Source of the DNA: Sphingopyxis sp. OPL5
Lineage (GTDB): Bacteria > Pseudomonadota > Alphaproteobacteria > Sphingomonadales > Sphingomonadaceae
Direction of reading: 5' to 3'
DNA length: 64,000 nt
Assembly (NCBI RefSeq): GCF_003797775.2
Contig: NZ_CP060725.1
Location: forward strand, 4,148,001 to 4,212,000
Both the position numbers and the translations under genes were made by a program. The notes beneath the pieces were generated by a model. That model was not told where the DNA came from. It was given only the letters and a program-made list of their open reading frames with translations, and ran no database searches. Of the stretch, positions 1 to 7,407 are shown in pieces (within the stretch, counting starts at the first letter, position 1; every line of letters begins with the position of its first letter).

Positions 1-555
1 CCATCCGGTCCCCCAGATCAGCAACGCCGCGCCGATCACGCCGACCGACCCCAGCATGTCGGCCCACACCTCAAGATAGGCGCCTTTGACGTTGAGGCTG
101 TCATCCTTGCCGCCCGCGAGGATACGCATCGCGAAGAGGTTGACGAGCAGCCCGGCGCTCGCGACCAGCAGCATGCCGAGCGACTGGACCTCGGGCGGCG
201 CGAAGAAACGCTGAACGCCTTCATAAAGGACGAAGCCCGCGACGAGAAACAACAGCACCGCATTGAAGGCCGCGGCGAGGATTTCAAAGCGGCGATAGCC
301 ATAGGTGCGTCGCTTGTCGGCGGGACGCTGGCCGATGCGGATCGCGGCGAGCGCGATCGCCAGCGCCGCCGCGTCGGTGAACATATGCGCGGCGTCGGAC
401 AGCAAGGCGAGGCTGTTGAACAGCCAAGCACCGACCAGTTCGGCGACGAGGAAGATCGAGGTCAGCCCGAGCGCGATCGACAGGCTGCGCGCATTGGCAC
501 CCGCGCCGTGATTGTGCGCGTGCCCCGCCTCGCCATGATCATGCCCTGCGCCCAT
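1..555 (-). CDS. Cation diffusion facilitator (CzcD/ZitB type), 3' end off window
   Basis: Proton-coupled efflux of a divalent metal such as Zn, Cd or Co across the inner membrane. The first 185 residues are visible and the gene runs off the left edge. The N-terminus is histidine-rich (H5, H7, H12, H14, H16), followed by about five hydrophobic segments. The transport site is recognisable as S53-D54, H57-x3-D61 in the second segment and E162-x3-D166 in the fifth; E162 stands where many family members have His. The ATG at 555 is preceded by a GGAG ribosome site. It lies 12 bases downstream of the second transporter gene and is probably co-transcribed from the MerR-type promoter near 1250. Confidence 0.9.
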   Translation of the reverse strand, partial: MGAGHDHGEAGHAHNHGAGANARSLSIALGLTSIFLVAELVGAWLFNSLALLSDAAHMFTDAAALAIALAAIRIGQRPADKRRTYGYRRFEILAAAFNAVLLFLVAGFVLYEGVQRFFAPPEVQSLGMLLVASAGLLVNLFAMRILAGGKDDSLNVKGAYLEVWADMLGSVGVIGAALLIWGTGW

Positions 556-567
556 ATCGCTTCTCCG

Positions 568-1203
568 TCAGGATGCCGCCAGCGCGGCGGCCTGCCGCAA
601 TTCGCCGCGCGCCTGGCGGAAGACTTCAAGGCTGCCCCAGATCGCAAGACTCGCCATGATCGCGGCGACCGCGAGGTCGGGCCAGCCGCGGCCGGTGCCG
701 AACACCCCGAGCGCGGCGGCGAGCACCGCGAGGTTGCCGATCGCGTCGTTGCGCGAGCATATCCACACCGAGCGCATGTTCGCGTCGCCGGTGCGATAAC
801 GATAGAGCATCAGCGCGACGACGACATTGGCGACGAGCGCCGCGCCACCGACGAGGCCCATGGTTTCGGCGTGCGGCGTCGTGCCGCTGACGAAACCCCA
901 GACCGTCGCGCCGAGTACGCCGAGCCCGAAGAGCAGCATCGTCGCGGCCTTGAACAGCGCGGCGCGGGCGCGCCAGGCGAGCGCCATGCCGGCGACGCCG
1001 AGGCTGATCGCATAGTTGGCGGCATCGCCAAGGAAATCGAGCGCGTCGGCCTGAAGCGCGCGCGAGTCCGCCGCGACGCCCGCGACGATCTCGACCGCGA
1101 ACATCGCGGCGTTGATCAGCAGCGCGATCCACAACACGCGCCGCCACTTGGGATCATTGAGCGCGGTCGTGCCGCTTTTGCCGGCACAGCATTGGTCGGC
1201 CAT
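568..1203 (-). CDS. CDF-like cation transporter (short six-TM type)
   Basis: Predicted inner-membrane metal transporter of 211 residues, hydrophobic throughout, with a D-x3-D pattern in the first membrane pair (LQADALDFLGDAANY) and an N-D-x2-G-N pattern in the second half. The N-terminus carries a CC pair that could bind metal. I place the start at the ATG at 1203, which has AAGGAG nine bases upstream. The longer reading from 1236 would begin almost at the predicted transcription start. First gene of an operon with the CDF gene at 1-555, divergent from the MerR regulator. Cation transport is a family-level call and the metal is inferred from the regulator. Confidence 0.8.
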   Translation of the reverse strand: MADQCCAGKSGTTALNDPKWRRVLWIALLINAAMFAVEIVAGVAADSRALQADALDFLGDAANYAISLGVAGMALAWRARAALFKAATMLLFGLGVLGATVWGFVSGTTPHAETMGLVGGAALVANVVVALMLYRYRTGDANMRSVWICSRNDAIGNLAVLAAALGVFGTGRGWPDLAVAAIMASLAIWGSLEVFRQARGELRQAAALAAS

Positions 1204-1245
1204 CTGCCGAATCTCCTTGGGATTTCGAGTCGACATCGACTATGC

Positions 1246-1266
1246 ACCCTGTAGCAACTACAGGGT
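1246..1266. promoter_or_regulatory. MerR-family operator between cation transporter and regulator
   Basis: Perfect inverted repeat with 9-bp arms ACCCTGTAG and CTACAGGGT around CAA. This is the form known for CadR/PbrR operators. On the minus strand it sits between a -35 box TTGACC (1269-1264) and a -10-like CATAGT, giving a 19-20 bp spacer, the over-long spacer typical of promoters that MerR proteins activate by untwisting. It therefore most likely drives the transporter genes on the minus strand and represses or autoregulates the divergent regulator gene at 1273. Confidence 0.9.
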
Positions 1267-1272
1267 CAAGGC

Positions 1273-1686
1273 ATGAAAATCGGCGAACTCGCGCGCACCA
1301 CCGGCGCCAATATCGAGACGATCCGCTATTATGAGCGGATCGGCCTGCTTCCCGAGCCCGACCGCACCGCGGCCAATTATCGCAGCTATGGCGACAAGCA
1401 CCGCTCGCGGCTGGCGTTCGTGCGCCATTCGCGCGAGCTGGGGTTCACGATCGAGGAAATCCGCTCGCTGCTCGACCTGTCGGACCATCCCGAGCGCGAC
1501 TGTTCGGAAGCCGACCGCATCGCCACCGGCCATCTGGAGCAGGTCGAGGCGAAGATCGCACAGCTCGCTACGCTGCGCGACGAATTGGCGCGGATCGTCG
1601 GGCGGTGCCGCGGCGGACTGGCCGGCGATTGCCGGGTGATCGAGGCGCTGGGCGATCATCAGCTGTGCGAAGCCACGCACGCATGA
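1273..1686 (+). CDS. MerR-family metal-responsive regulator (CadR/PbrR-like)
   Basis: Transcription activator of 137 residues. The N-terminal winged helix-turn-helix (residues 1-70, with the R18-Y19-Y20-E21 signature) is followed by a long dimerisation helix and a metal-binding tail. Cysteines C77, C112 and C120 match the Cd/Pb sensor pattern (CadR has C77, C112 and C119), and H129 and C132 extend the tail. Together with the operator at 1246-1266 this points to Cd, Pb or Zn sensing and induction of the divergent transporters. Its TGA overlaps the ATG of the next gene (ATGA). Confidence 0.92.
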   Translation: MKIGELARTTGANIETIRYYERIGLLPEPDRTAANYRSYGDKHRSRLAFVRHSRELGFTIEEIRSLLDLSDHPERDCSEADRIATGHLEQVEAKIAQLATLRDELARIVGRCRGGLAGDCRVIEALGDHQLCEATHA

Positions 1687-2021
1687 GCGCGCCGCTGGCG
1701 ACGATCGGCTGGTATGTGCTGGCGGCGCTGGGCGAGATCGGCGGCTGCTTTGCGGTGTGGGCGGTGTTGCGGCTGGACAAGCCGTCCTGGTGGCTGGCGC
1801 CGGGCGCGATCGCCCTCGCCTTTTTCGCTTATGCGCTGACCCGGGTCGAGGCCGAGGCGGCGGGGCGCGCGTTCGCGGCCTATGGCGGCATCTATATCAT
1901 CGCCTCGCTCGTCTGGCTCAGACTGGTCGAAGGGGTGTCGCCCGACCGGTGGGATTTGCTCGGCGGCCTCATCTGCCTCGGCGGCGCGGCGCTGATCCTG
2001 TGGGGTCCGGGGCGCAGCTAG
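1683..2021 (+). CDS. UPF0060/YnfA-family small membrane protein
   Basis: A 112-residue protein with four predicted membrane helices, characteristic of the YnfA/UPF0060 family (small multidrug-resistance-like fold). Family-type segments include [17 protein letters not shown] near the N-terminus and [18 protein letters not shown] near the C-terminus. The start at 1683 overlaps the stop of the MerR gene, so the two are translationally coupled and the protein may belong to the same metal-resistance response. The precise function of the family is not established. A longer reading from 1605 only extends into the MerR coding region and is not supported. Confidence 0.88.
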   Translation: MSAPLATIGWYVLAALGEIGGCFAVWAVLRLDKPSWWLAPGAIALAFFAYALTRVEAEAAGRAFAAYGGIYIIASLVWLRLVEGVSPDRWDLLGGLICLGGAALILWGPGRS

Positions 2022-2051
2022 AGCCGATGGGCGGAGCGAAGCGTCATTTTG

Positions 2052-2067
2052 AGTTATATAACTACGT
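2052..2067 (+). promoter_or_regulatory. Island operator, site 1 (AGTTATATAACTACGT)
   Basis: First of seven copies of a 16-bp element with a palindromic AGTTATATAACT core and a conserved ACTA[GA]GT flank (here ACTACGT). It overlaps a good vegetative promoter: -35 TTGAGT at 2049-2054, 17-bp spacer, -10 TTTCTA at 2072-2077. A bound protein should block RNA polymerase. It stands upstream of the five-gene block beginning at 2152. Confidence 0.7.
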
Positions 2068-2151
2068 TTACTTTCTATCGCGATTGACATATTGGCGGGG
2101 GAAAGAGGACAGACGGCCGAAGGTCGCCGGTCACGGGAAAGGACGAATGGC

Positions 2152-2460
2152 ATGGATTTGAAGCCGGGTTCGCGCTGGAAAAGCGCGGTGTGCGACGCGC
2201 AACTGGTGGTCGTGCGGCCGCCGAGCGCGGCGGGCGAACTGCAGTGTGGCGGCGTTCCGGTGCTGCCGATCGACGATGCGAGCGCGCCAAGCGGCGATGT
2301 CAGCGCCGATTTCGCCGAGGGCGTGATGATCGGCAAGCGCTACACCGATGAGGCGAGCGGGATCGAAGTGCTTGGCGCCAAGGCGGGCAAGGGATCGCTG
2401 GCGTTCAATGGTGTCGCGATGTCGATCAAGGGCGCGAAGCCGCTTCCCGCCTCGGACTGA
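2152..2460 (+). CDS. Conserved small protein of unknown function upstream of acyl-CoA synthetase
   Basis: A 102-residue soluble protein I cannot assign. It opens with LKPGSRWKSAVCDAQLVVV, then a CGG motif and a short run of beta-type hydrophobic strands; there is no signal peptide or membrane segment. The two cysteines (in AVCDA and LQCGG) could bind metal or a thiol group, but this is speculative. From memory, small proteins of this look sit next to acyl-CoA synthetases in mycobacteria and sphingomonads. The start at 2152 follows a GGAAAGGA ribosome site. It is separated from the CoA ligase gene by 5 bases, so the two are surely co-transcribed. Confidence 0.7.
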   Translation: MDLKPGSRWKSAVCDAQLVVVRPPSAAGELQCGGVPVLPIDDASAPSGDVSADFAEGVMIGKRYTDEASGIEVLGAKAGKGSLAFNGVAMSIKGAKPLPASD

Positions 2461-2465
2461 CAGAT

Positions 2466-3971
2466 ATGCGCACGCCGCTGCTCCTCGACATTGCCGCCGA
2501 TGCATGCTGCGACCGCCTGGCGGTCGGCGGGCGCGACGGCGGGCTCGATTTCGCCGCCTATCGCGCGCGGGCGAGCCGGGTTGCCGCGTGGCTGGCCGAC
2601 AAGGGCAAGGCGAACACCGCGTTCCTCGGCATGAACGGCGACGCTTTGCCCGTGCTGCTGTTCGCGAGCGGGATGGCGGGGACGCCGTTCGTGCCGCTCA
2701 ACTACCGCCTCGCCGATGGCGATTTGAACAAGCTGGTCGCGCGCACCGCGCCCGCGATGCTGATCGCCGACGACGATATGTTGGCCAGGATCGCGCCGGT
2801 CGAGGGGGTTGAGCTGATCGCGCGAAGCGATTTCGAGGCCGAGTTTTTACGCGGCGACGTACCCGAACCCGTGATGCTGGACGAGGCCGAGAATGATATC
2901 GCGGTGCTGCTGTTCACCAGCGGCACGACCGGCGATCCGAAGGCCGCGGTGCTGCGCCATGGCAATCTGACCTCCTATGTGATGTCGACCGTCGAGTTTC
3001 TCGGCGCCGATGAGGATGAGGCGGCGCTGGTCAGCGTGCCATCTTACCATATCGCGGGCATTTCGGCAATTTTGACCGCAGCCTATGGTGGGCGACGGAT
3101 CGTCTATCTGCCCGCCTTTACCGCCGAGGATTGGGTAACGACGGTGGCGGCGGAGGGCATCACGCATGCGATGGTGGTGCCGACGATGCTCAATCGCATT
3201 CTCGATGTGATGGCGGCGACGGCCGAGACGCTTCCGACGCTACGCGCGCTTTCCTATGGCGGTGGCAAGATGCCCGAGCCGGTGATCGCGCGGGCGCTCT
3301 CAGCCTTGCCGCATGTCGCCTTTGTCAACGCCTATGGGCTGACCGAAACCAGCTCAACGATCGCCTTGCTCGGCGCCGAGGATCATCGCGCGGCCTTCGC
3401 CTCGGACGATCCGGCGGTGCGCCGGCGCATCGCCTCGGTCGGCCAGCCGCTGCCGAGCCTCGAGCTTGAAATCCGGCGCGACGACGGAACTTGCTGCGAC
3501 GTGGGCGAGCATGGCGAAATCCATGTCCGCGGCGAGCAGGTGTCGGGCGAATATCTGCACAAAAAGTCGATCGCCGACGACGGCTGGTTCGCGACCAACG
3601 ACGCCGGCTGGCTCGACGAGGGCGGCTATCTGTTCGTCGAGGGGCGGCTCGACGACGTGATCGTGCGCGGCGGCGAGAATATCTCGCCGGGCGAGATCGA
3701 GGATGTGCTGCGCGGGTTCGACGATATCGCCGACTGCGCGGTGCTCGGCATTCCATGCGTTCAATGGGGCGAGAAGGTGGTGGCGGTGATCGTGTCGCGA
3801 TCGGGCGCGCCCGACACCGCTGCGATGGCGGCAACGATCCGCGCCAAGCTGCGTTCGACCAAGACCCCCGAACAATGGTTTGTGCGCGATGAGCTGCCCT
3901 ATAACGAGACCGGAAAGCTGCTGCGCCGAATCCTCAAGGCCGAACTGGCCGAAGAGGTTTGCGCCGGGTAG
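2466..3971 (+). CDS. Acyl-CoA synthetase (AMP-forming, ANL superfamily)
   Basis: Activates a carboxylic acid to its CoA thioester through an acyl-adenylate, in the cytoplasm. At 501 residues it has all the family landmarks: P-loop TSGTTGDPK (residues 151-159), NAYGLTETS (A5), the GWFATND-to-GRLDDVI hinge region, RGGENISPGEIE (A8) and the C-terminal ETGKLLRR bearing the catalytic lysine. It belongs to the medium-chain/aromatic FadD-type group but the substrate cannot be read off. Second gene of the operon controlled by the site at 2052. A crotonase, a CoA transferase and an amidohydrolase follow, suggesting it primes a ring or branched acid for this module. Confidence 0.93.
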   Translation: MRTPLLLDIAADACCDRLAVGGRDGGLDFAAYRARASRVAAWLADKGKANTAFLGMNGDALPVLLFASGMAGTPFVPLNYRLADGDLNKLVARTAPAMLIADDDMLARIAPVEGVELIARSDFEAEFLRGDVPEPVMLDEAENDIAVLLFTSGTTGDPKAAVLRHGNLTSYVMSTVEFLGADEDEAALVSVPSYHIAGISAILTAAYGGRRIVYLPAFTAEDWVTTVAAEGITHAMVVPTMLNRILDVMAATAETLPTLRALSYGGGKMPEPVIARALSALPHVAFVNAYGLTETSSTIALLGAEDHRAAFASDDPAVRRRIASVGQPLPSLELEIRRDDGTCCDVGEHGEIHVRGEQVSGEYLHKKSIADDGWFATNDAGWLDEGGYLFVEGRLDDVIVRGGENISPGEIEDVLRGFDDIADCAVLGIPCVQWGEKVVAVIVSRSGAPDTAAMAATIRAKLRSTKTPEQWFVRDELPYNETGKLLRRILKAELAEEVCAG

Positions 3972-3980
3972 GACGGCGCG

Positions 3981-4985
3981 ATGACCGCACCCGATTATCA
4001 CGCCGATCATCTTGGGGCCGACCGTCTGTCGGCGCCGGGCGGCGAGCCGGTGTTGGTGGTCGATGCGGCGCGGTGGTCGCGGCCGAAGGCACCGATCCAG
4101 GCGGTGGTGATCGGCGTCGATCGCGAGGGCGCGTTGCCTGCCGTCGTGGTCGACGATTTCGACCTGTTGCTGACTTTGACGAACGACGCGCCGCGGCCGT
4201 GGGTGTCGCTCGACGGGCGCGATGTCGAGGGCCAGGTCGAACGGCTGGCAAGCGCGGTGCGTAGCAATCCGTTGGCGGCAACGATCGCGGCACAGTTGTT
4301 GCGGCTCACGGCGAGAATGCCGCTGGGCGATGCGCTGACGGCCGAATCCCTTGCCTATTCGGCGTTGCTCGGCGGGGCGGAATTCGCCGCCTGGCGCGAA
4401 ACCGCGCTCATCGACGACGGTCCGCCGACGCCCGCCGAACCGGTGATGATTGAGCGCGACGGCGACCGGCTGACTCTGACGCTGAACGACCCCGCCAACC
4501 ATAATGCGATGACCGCCGCGATGCGCGACGCATTGTACGAGGCGCTGGCCAACGCACTCGACGACCCGAGCGCGCCCGATGTGCTGCTGCGGGGCGCGGG
4601 CAAATGCTTCTCGACCGGCGGCGGCCTGTCCGAATTCGGCAGTGCGCGCGACCTGGCGGAGGCGCATCTGGTGCGGACATTGCACAGCTGCGCGCGCGCG
4701 CTCGATGCGCTGGGCGATCGGGGGACGGCGCGGCTGCACGGCGCCTGTGTCGGGTCGGGGATCGAAGTCGCGGCGGCGGCGCATCACCGCATCGCGGCGC
4801 CCGACGCGTGGTTTCAGCTGCCCGAAATCGGCATGGGGCTGATTCCCGGCGCAGGCGGGACCGCGACCGTCGCGCGCGCGATCGGGCGGCATCGGACGCT
4901 GTGGATGCTGCTGTCGGGCAAGCGGGTCGGCGCCAGGATGGCTCTCGACTGGGGGCTCGTGACCGCAATCGAGGACCGTTCGTGA
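3981..4985 (+). CDS. Enoyl-CoA hydratase/isomerase family protein with N-terminal extension
   Basis: Crotonase-fold protein of 334 residues with unusual architecture. Residues 1 to about 150 do not look like crotonase. The crotonase core begins near VMIERDGDRLTLTLNDPANH and ends soon after the LPEIGMGLIPGAGG region, so the usual C-terminal helical domain is short or missing. Both acidic positions used by hydratases are present (GSGIEVA and LPEIG), so water addition to an enoyl-CoA is possible. The stop overlaps the GTG start of the CoA transferase. Hydratase, isomerase or hydrolase cannot be separated from sequence alone. Confidence 0.82.
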   Translation: MTAPDYHADHLGADRLSAPGGEPVLVVDAARWSRPKAPIQAVVIGVDREGALPAVVVDDFDLLLTLTNDAPRPWVSLDGRDVEGQVERLASAVRSNPLAATIAAQLLRLTARMPLGDALTAESLAYSALLGGAEFAAWRETALIDDGPPTPAEPVMIERDGDRLTLTLNDPANHNAMTAAMRDALYEALANALDDPSAPDVLLRGAGKCFSTGGGLSEFGSARDLAEAHLVRTLHSCARALDALGDRGTARLHGACVGSGIEVAAAAHHRIAAPDAWFQLPEIGMGLIPGAGGTATVARAIGRHRTLWMLLSGKRVGARMALDWGLVTAIEDRS

Positions 4986-5947
4986 CCGCGTTGCTCGACG
5001 CCGTGGCGGCGGCGGGCGACCGGCTGGTGGCAGCGTCGGGCAAACGGATCGCCTTCGATCCGCACCGGGCATTGTCGCGGCACGACGATCTGACGCTCGC
5101 GGAGCCGGGCGAGTGGTCGCCGAACCGCCATTGCCGGCTGGTGCCGTGTCGCGATGGGTGGATCGCAGTAACGCTGGCGCGCGACGAGGACCGCGAACTG
5201 GTTCCGGCATGGACGGGAGCAAGGTTTGAGGACGAGCCGTGGGACGCGATCACGGGCTTTGCGGCGGAGCGCGCAGCGGGGGTGGTGGTTACCGGGGCCA
5301 CCGACCTGCATATGCCGGTGGCGCGGGTGGGCGAAGCGGAGCCGCTGGCGATGTCCGACCTCGGGTCCGGCAAGCCGAGCGACGGCATCATCGTCGACCT
5401 GTCGGCGCTGTGGGCGGGTCCCTATTGCGGGGCGCTGCTCGCCGAGGCGGGCTATGCGGTGGTCAAGGTCGAAGCCGCCGAACGCCCCGACCCGACCCGG
5501 CTGCATACGCCGCACCTCGACAAAAGGCTGAACGGCGGCAAGCGACATCTGGTCATGGCTCTCGACGGCCCGGACCTGCTGGCGATGATCGGCGAAGCGC
5601 GCGTTCTGATCACCTCGGCGCGGCCGCACGCGCTGGCGCGACTGGGACTCGATGAGGCGCGGCTGTTTGCGATCAATCCCGACCTGTTGTGGATCGCGAT
5701 CACCGCGCATGGCTGGTCGGGCGATGCCGCGATGCGGGTCGGTTTCGGCGACGATTGCGCGGCGGCGGGCGGGCTGGTGCGGTGGGAGGATGGCCGGCCG
5801 CGGTTCATCGGCGACGCGCTGGCCGATCCGTTGACCGGGCTGACCGCGGCGACGCTGGCGCTGGAGGCGTTGGCGGCGGATGAGTGCGGGTTGCTCGATG
5901 TTTCGCTCGCCCGCACCGCCGCGACTTTCGCCAAGGCGATGGCATGA
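4982..5947 (+). CDS. CaiB/BaiF-type CoA transferase with permuted domain order
   Basis: Predicted transfer of CoA between carboxylic acids. The 321-residue protein begins at GTG 4982, overlapping the upstream stop. The order is odd: residues 1 to about 125 resemble the small module that normally follows the Rossmann part (NRHCRLVPCRDGWIAVTL), while the usual N-terminal motif (IIVDLSALWAGPYCGALLAE, then VVKVEAAERPDPTR) only appears around residue 135. The DALADPLTGL segment probably holds the catalytic aspartate. I recall similar permuted proteins in mycobacteria beside crotonases. Fourth gene of the 2152-7278 block; its ATGA overlap couples it to the amidohydrolase. Confidence 0.8.
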   Translation: MTALLDAVAAAGDRLVAASGKRIAFDPHRALSRHDDLTLAEPGEWSPNRHCRLVPCRDGWIAVTLARDEDRELVPAWTGARFEDEPWDAITGFAAERAAGVVVTGATDLHMPVARVGEAEPLAMSDLGSGKPSDGIIVDLSALWAGPYCGALLAEAGYAVVKVEAAERPDPTRLHTPHLDKRLNGGKRHLVMALDGPDLLAMIGEARVLITSARPHALARLGLDEARLFAINPDLLWIAITAHGWSGDAAMRVGFGDDCAAAGGLVRWEDGRPRFIGDALADPLTGLTAATLALEALAADECGLLDVSLARTAATFAKAMA

Positions 5948-7278
5948 GCGAGCGGTTCGACCTGATTATCCGCAATGCGCGCGCCGCCGATGGGAAGCCG
6001 TGCGCTGTCGCCGTTCGGGATGGATGCATCGCGGCCCTCGGCGCGGCGGTGGATGGCCATGGGCCCGAGATCGACGCCAAGGGGTTGACTTTGGGGTCGG
6101 GCCTGCACGATCATCATCTGCACTTGCTGGCGACCGCGGCGCGGATGGAGTCGGTCGATCTCGCCGATTGCCGAACGGTCGGGGCGGTGGTCGCCAAGCT
6201 GCGCGCCCGCCCCGGGGCACCCGGAACCTGGGTGCGCGCGATCGGCTATGACGAGCGGGTGGCGGGGTTGCCCGACCGGGTCTTGCTCGACGCCTGGCTG
6301 CCCGATCATCCGTTGCGGGTGCAGGATCGGACGGGGGGCTATTGGCTGCTGAACAGCGCGGGCGTCGCGAAGCTCGGCGAACCGCCCTTCCCCGATTGCG
6401 TCGAGCGCGATGCTGATGGGCGAGCGAACGGACGGATCTGGCGCGGCGATGGCTGGCTGCGCGGGCGGATCGGCGGGGCACCGCCGTCGCTTGCGGCGTT
6501 GGGTATGAAGCTGGCCGAGTGGGGCGTGACGGGCGTGACCGACGCGGGCGCGTTGAATGGTCCGGCGGAGGCCGCGCTGCTCGCGGGGGCGATGCCGCAG
6601 CGGCTGGTGATGATGGGGAGCGAGGACCTGCCTGCCGGTGAAGGCTATGCACTCGGCCCGGTGAAGCTGCTGCTCGACGAGAACGACCTGCCGCCGGTCG
6701 AGGCCGTCGCGCGGCGGATTGCGGCGGCACGCGTGCTGGGGCGCAACGTCGCGGCGCATTGCGTGACGCTGGGCGAACTGGTCTTCTATCTGGAAGCACT
6801 GGCTGTTGCGGGGGGGGCGAAGCCCGGCGACCGGATCGAGCATGGCGGGGTGATCGCCGACAGCCTGATCGGCGATATCGCGGCGGCAGGATTGACGGTG
6901 GTGACGCAGCCGAATTTCATTCACGACCGCGGCGATCGCTATCTGTCACAGATGGAGGCGGACGATCTTGGCGATCTCTATAGGCTGGGTTCGCTGACGC
7001 GCGGCGGGGTGCGAGTGCTTGGGGGTTCGGACGCGCCTTATGGCGATGCCAATCCTTGGGTGGCTTTGCGGGCGGCGACCAATCGGCGGACGCGCGGGGG
7101 CGACATCATCGGGGAGAGCGAAGCCGTCGGGCGGGCGGAGGCTTTGGCGCTGTATCAGGGCGCGCTTGCGATCGGGGCTCCAGCGGACCTGATATTGTAT
7201 GACTGGCCCCAGGATATGGGCGCGTTGGGGACTGTTAGTTTGACCATGATCGGCGGCGAGATCGTCTGGCAGCAGTGA
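5944..7278 (+). CDS. Amidohydrolase-3 family metal-dependent hydrolase (YtcJ-like)
   Basis: TIM-barrel metal hydrolase of 444 residues. It has a small N-terminal beta domain, the metal-binding HDHHLH segment at strand 1, a later NVAAHCVTLGE histidine, RIEHGG, and the C-terminal GGSDAPYGDANPW aspartate motif. YtcJ-type members hydrolyse amide or ring C-N bonds, but in a CoA module it could also open a lactone or ring C-C bond; that is inference. The start is the ATG at 5944, overlapping the CoA transferase stop. Last gene of the operon, followed by an inverted repeat. Confidence 0.82.
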   Translation: MSERFDLIIRNARAADGKPCAVAVRDGCIAALGAAVDGHGPEIDAKGLTLGSGLHDHHLHLLATAARMESVDLADCRTVGAVVAKLRARPGAPGTWVRAIGYDERVAGLPDRVLLDAWLPDHPLRVQDRTGGYWLLNSAGVAKLGEPPFPDCVERDADGRANGRIWRGDGWLRGRIGGAPPSLAALGMKLAEWGVTGVTDAGALNGPAEAALLAGAMPQRLVMMGSEDLPAGEGYALGPVKLLLDENDLPPVEAVARRIAAARVLGRNVAAHCVTLGELVFYLEALAVAGGAKPGDRIEHGGVIADSLIGDIAAAGLTVVTQPNFIHDRGDRYLSQMEADDLGDLYRLGSLTRGGVRVLGGSDAPYGDANPWVALRAATNRRTRGGDIIGESEAVGRAEALALYQGALAIGAPADLILYDWPQDMGALGTVSLTMIGGEIVWQQ

Positions 7279-7297
7279 AACCGACCTCTGTCTGGAT

Positions 7298-7380
7298 CGT
7301 CATTGCGAGGAGCGAAGCGACGCGGCAATCCAGAGTAGGCGTAAACCGCCCTGGATTGTTTCGCTGCGCTCGCAATGACG
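7298..7380. repeat. Dispersed inverted repeat (CGTCATTGCGAG type), copy 1
   Basis: 83 bp beginning CGTCATTGCGAG and ending CTCGCAATGACG, with imperfect complementary arms containing GAGCGAAGCGA and CAATCCA. A second, cleaner copy lies at 30458-30535. It stands at the convergent boundary of two operons (stops at 7278 and 7408) and could form a long hairpin that ends or protects transcripts. Such elements are common between sphingomonad genes (general knowledge, not verified here). Confidence 0.85.
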
Positions 7381-7407
7381 ACGTTTATATGTCTGGAACG
7401 CGCTGCT

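Noticed and set aside
2052..2067. Possibility that the seven ATATAAC elements are only -10 boxes
   Set aside because: Not fully excluded, but the ACTA[GA]GT flank is conserved and the element's position relative to the -10 varies (spacer, -10, downstream), so a protein-binding site explains it better.
3354..5222. Minus-strand open frame of 622 codons opposite the CoA ligase, crotonase and CoA transferase genes
   Set aside because: Crosses three real genes and gives an R/Q/H-rich product typical of antisense frames in this genome.
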